In this document: positions 62,110 to 64,000 of the stretch, in pieces
How the letters are laid out: each line of letters begins with the position of its first letter
How positions within the stretch are numbered: position 1 is the first letter of the stretch
Origin: Lactonifactor sp050944855
GTDB lineage: Bacteria > Bacillota > Clostridia > Lachnospirales > Lachnospiraceae
Direction of reading: 5' to 3'
Assembly (NCBI GenBank): GCA_050944855.1
Contig: JBMNRU010000004.1
Location: 62,001 to 126,000, forward strand
DNA: 64,000 bases
Made by a program: the position numbers and the translations under genes
The notes under the pieces: model-generated
Databases searched by the model: none
What the model saw: only the letters and a program-made list of their open reading frames with translations
What the model was told of the DNA's origin: nothing

Positions 62110-63252
62110 CTACATAGAGTCACACGCCCCACGCACGCCAACATTCGCGAGGACGTTCCACGGGCAACCGCTGCAACTCACGCAGCGCGCGCCCGCATTC
62201 GCCGCATTGCTCCAGTTGCCGCCCGCTATCAGCGCCGCCAAAGAATTTGCGTAATACTGGTAGATATTGCCAACGTCGTACTTTGTGGCTGCGTCCCTTA
62301 ACGGGCTTGTCAAATCCCAGCCCCACGCCTCTGTTTTGTGGTATGTGGCATCTGTAGCGTGCTGCGCTCTTGTAATCAAGTCGTTAAGCCATTCATAAAC
62401 TCGCCCTACGGCATCAACGCAGCCCACGGCAGAAACGGCATTTACGACGCTGCCCGTAACGCCTCTTCCTGTGTTCGCTGTCGCCGTCCATGCGTTTGTA
62501 TTTGCATCTGCCAATCCCTGCGGACTGCCAAAAGCATAGGCTACGAACTCGCTGTAATCCGGCATACGTTTACCGCTCTTCATCAGTCTTTCTGCGAATG
62601 TGTACCAGTTCATTCCCTCTGTACCAGTCATAGGCGCACAATTATACTCTGATTTCAAGCCATACGCCCCGTCGTCAGAGCTTAAATAAATGTCAATCCA
62701 TGTGCCGCCGCCCAGATATACCATGCCCTCCGGGCTGCATTTCGGGCGGTGTCCCAGCGTCCACACGCTCCGTGGAACAATGCCATTGCTTACCGCACTT
62801 TCCCAGCCAGTGCCAAAGATAATGCCGCTGCTGTTCACTGGCTGCATATTGCCGTCTACCTTGCGGCAGTGCCCATAATGAAAGCCGCCAATCTTACGGC
62901 TATTGCTTGCGTTCCAGCCGGACGGGTAAGTAGAGTTAAGAGAAATAATATACTGCTCGTCCTGCCCGTCAATACGACTGTCGCATATGTATACGTAGTA
63001 GTCGCTGCCTACGGCAAATGCGCTGCCAATATCTAAATTTGCAGCATTAAGCAGCGTGTTTACGGTCTTAAAAATACCAGAACCTCCCACGGAAATAACG
63101 CAGTTGTCTACAAGCGTCAGCTCGTTTGCTCCGCTGGCATACAAATACTGCGTTGTCGGCGCTACAATGTCGCTTATCATAGCCATTTTATTTACATTCA
63201 AAAGCGCCCTTGCGTCTGTCTTTGTAACATCATCAACTAATAATCTACTCAT
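62110..63252 (-). CDS. DGR variable protein, Mtd-like phage receptor-binding (tail) protein
   Basis: A 380-residue target protein. The N-terminus (MSRLLVDDVTKTDARALLN) suits a trimerising tail-attachment region. The C-terminal half has a C-type-lectin/FGE-like fold: WYTFAERLMKSGKRMPDYSE near 230, GRVYEWLNDL near 290, TSPLRDAATKYDVGN, and AALIAGGNWSNAANAG near 333 leading into the variable end. Residues 337-379 are encoded by the VR. Eight residues differ from the TR: four Asn to Ser or Gly, one Tyr to Cys, one Asn to Leu, one Thr to Ala and one Ile to Val. It probably sits on the phage tail and binds a variable host receptor. Confidence 0.92.
   Translation of the reverse strand: MSRLLVDDVTKTDARALLNVNKMAMISDIVAPTTQYLYASGANELTLVDNCVISVGGSGIFKTVNTLLNAANLDIGSAFAVGSDYYVYICDSRIDGQDEQYIISLNSTYPSGWNASNSRKIGGFHYGHCRKVDGNMQPVNSSGIIFGTGWESAVSNGIVPRSVWTLGHRPKCSPEGMVYLGGGTWIDIYLSSDDGAYGLKSEYNCAPMTGTEGMNWYTFAERLMKSGKRMPDYSEFVAYAFGSPQGLADANTNAWTATANTGRGVTGSVVNAVSAVGCVDAVGRVYEWLNDLITRAQHATDATYHKTEAWGWDLTSPLRDAATKYDVGNIYQYYANSLAALIAGGNWSNAANAGARCVSCSGCPWNVLANVGVRGACDSM
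62118..62243 (-). repeat. DGR variable repeat (VR), 126 bp
   Basis: 3' end of the variable protein gene. Differences from TR (plus-strand positions in TR): 61580, 61586, 61588, 61589, 61603, 61606, 61607, 61609, 61615, 61626, 61648, all T in TR. The low-coordinate ends stay identical, consistent with the initiation-of-mutagenic-homology region next to the stop codon and the hairpin at 62093. Confidence 0.95.
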
Positions 63253-63682
63253 ACTGTCTCAATACTCCTTTCATCGCTGTAATGTCGTCTGCGGTCATTC
63301 CTGCCACCGTGGCTGCCTTTTCCAGCCCGATAACTGTACTGTCTGCGGCAATGTTCTTAGACAGCGTTAATACTGTCCTGTCGTTGCCCGTTTCCCCTGT
63401 AGTCTGCTGCTCGTCGCTCTGGATATGTGTAACTGCCGTTACCGTCCCGGCAACGTCCCCGGACACAAACGCCATGCCTGCTGCCGCCTCGTCGCAGTAA
63501 TACACCGTTACCGCTTTCTTTTCCGCTGCCACGCTCACAATAGCGCACTGTATGTATCGCTGCTTTTCCAGACTGTTGATTTTTGCCAGCAAATCTACTG
63601 CCTCCAGCTCCCCAGCCGCCACCAAAGCAAGGCAGTTATAGTAATCATCTTTTGTTTTAAGAGTTTTCGGGAATCCTTTCAT
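63245..63682 (-). CDS. Phage structural protein of unknown function
   Basis: A 145-residue protein opening MKGFPKTLKTKDDYYNCLAL. The middle is beta-rich (KKAVTVYYCDEAAAGMAFVSG) and the end is helical. It overlaps the variable protein start by eight bases, so it is co-translated with the tail gene and may be its tail partner or chaperone. The family is not recognised. Confidence 0.65.
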   Translation of the reverse strand: MKGFPKTLKTKDDYYNCLALVAAGELEAVDLLAKINSLEKQRYIQCAIVSVAAEKKAVTVYYCDEAAAGMAFVSGDVAGTVTAVTHIQSDEQQTTGETGNDRTVLTLSKNIAADSTVIGLEKAATVAGMTADDITAMKGVLRQYE

Positions 63683-63698
63683 GTTCTACGTCCTTTCT

Positions 63699-64000
63699 TT
63701 AAAATGTATTTGCAAGATAGGAATTGCCGATATAGGCAAGCCCTAATACTGCCGTTTCCTCTGTTCTTTCGTAATGCTGGGATAGCCACGCAGCGCCCAT
63801 ATAGCACAAGCCTAATACTGCGTCATGGTTATAATCGATACCCCAGCCGCTTTCTACTGCCGTCAGCCTCTTATTAAGGCTTTCCAGCGTGCCATTTATC
63901 CCGGCGCTGCTTTCCTCTGCCTGCTGCCGCAGCTCTTCCACTGCTGCTGTCAGCTGCTCAATTTCCAGCTGCAAAGCCCCGGCTGCATCTTCCCCCAGCT
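63699..64000 (-). CDS. Coiled-coil phage tail protein (partial)
   Basis: The frame is open to the window edge, so only the C-terminal 99 residues are seen. A coiled-coil stretch (LQLEIEQLTAAVEELRQQ then GTLESLNKRLTAVE) precedes a tail with LGLCYMGAAWLSQHYE and LGLAYIGNSYLANTF. The internal similarity of LGLxYxG in the two segments suggests a repeat. Likely a fibre or baseplate component upstream of the variable protein. Confidence 0.55.
   Translation of the reverse strand, partial: LGEDAAGALQLEIEQLTAAVEELRQQAEESSAGINGTLESLNKRLTAVESGWGIDYNHDAVLGLCYMGAAWLSQHYERTEETAVLGLAYIGNSYLANTF

Larger units (their letters stand above)
55225..64000. mobile_element. Prophage, one end (continues beyond the window)
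   Basis: All genes from 55,401 to the window end are on the minus strand and are phage-like: tail proteins, a diversity-generating retroelement, holin, endolysin, repressor operon and transposase. The host boundary lies between the permease promoter (about 55,120) and the transposase end (55,401). The change from AT-rich host leader to the TGTGTGGGTGTAATTG segment near 55,226 is my best guess for the terminus. Small overlapping genes and short intergenic gaps differ from the host part. The other end, and any capsid, portal or terminase genes, are outside the window. Confidence 0.75.

Noticed and set aside
1..64000. tRNA, rRNA or CRISPR array
   Set aside because: No cloverleaf-like gene, rRNA segment or regularly spaced repeat array was seen on either strand.

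Overview
The window reads as chromosomal DNA of a low-GC Gram-positive gut anaerobe of the Lachnospiraceae (Firmicutes). Ribosomal and housekeeping proteins are clostridial in style. An rnfC2-metV-metF cluster, known from the acetogen Acetobacterium woodii, suggests an acetogen; Blautia is my best guess, but this is inference. Almost every gene is on the minus strand.

Layout. 0-8.4 kb: partial aminotransferase, ABC exporter coupled to a HelD-like helicase, and a VanY-type peptidase next to a two-component system with shared GATACA boxes. 8.5-12.2 kb: methylene-THF reductase module (metF, metV, rnfC2). 12.6-19.9 kb: trmL, a HypE-like protein, exonuclease, nth, radical SAM protein and feoA-feoB. 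20-21.7 kb: phosphoglucomutase. 22.3-23.0 kb: a probable type III toxin-antitoxin locus (CptIN/ToxIN-like) with two pseudoknot repeats. 23.1-29.4 kb: rpsI, rplM, malQ, truA and the ECF transporter core. 29.5-37.1 kb: a HAD-GNAT fusion, then the proteostasis block ysxC-lon-clpX-clpP-tig. 37.2-55.0 kb: DJ-1 protein, a second two-component system, amino-acid ABC transporter, molybdoenzyme with ferredoxin subunit, moeA, CYTH protein, NhaC, proC, MATE pump, M18 aminopeptidase and an amino-acid permease.

From about 55.2 kb to the window end lies one end of a prophage. Read in its own (minus-strand) direction it holds tail genes, a variable tail/receptor-binding protein, Avd, a template repeat, a reverse transcriptase, holin, a bifunctional endolysin, a regulatory operon with an XRE repressor, and finally an IS30-type transposase beside the host junction. 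The tail gene, Avd, template repeat and reverse transcriptase form a complete diversity-generating retroelement (DGR). Its template and variable repeats are 126 bp, and all 11 differences fall at template adenines of the coding strand. No tyrosine or serine integrase is visible in the part seen, and the transposase has no obvious terminal inverted repeats of its own, so it may be the phage's integration enzyme.

Two further signals stand out. A family of about 155-bp imperfect palindromes occurs three times (12.4, 25.7 and 26.0 kb). A nine-G run splits a HIRAN-domain gene in the prophage. No tRNA, rRNA or CRISPR array was seen.
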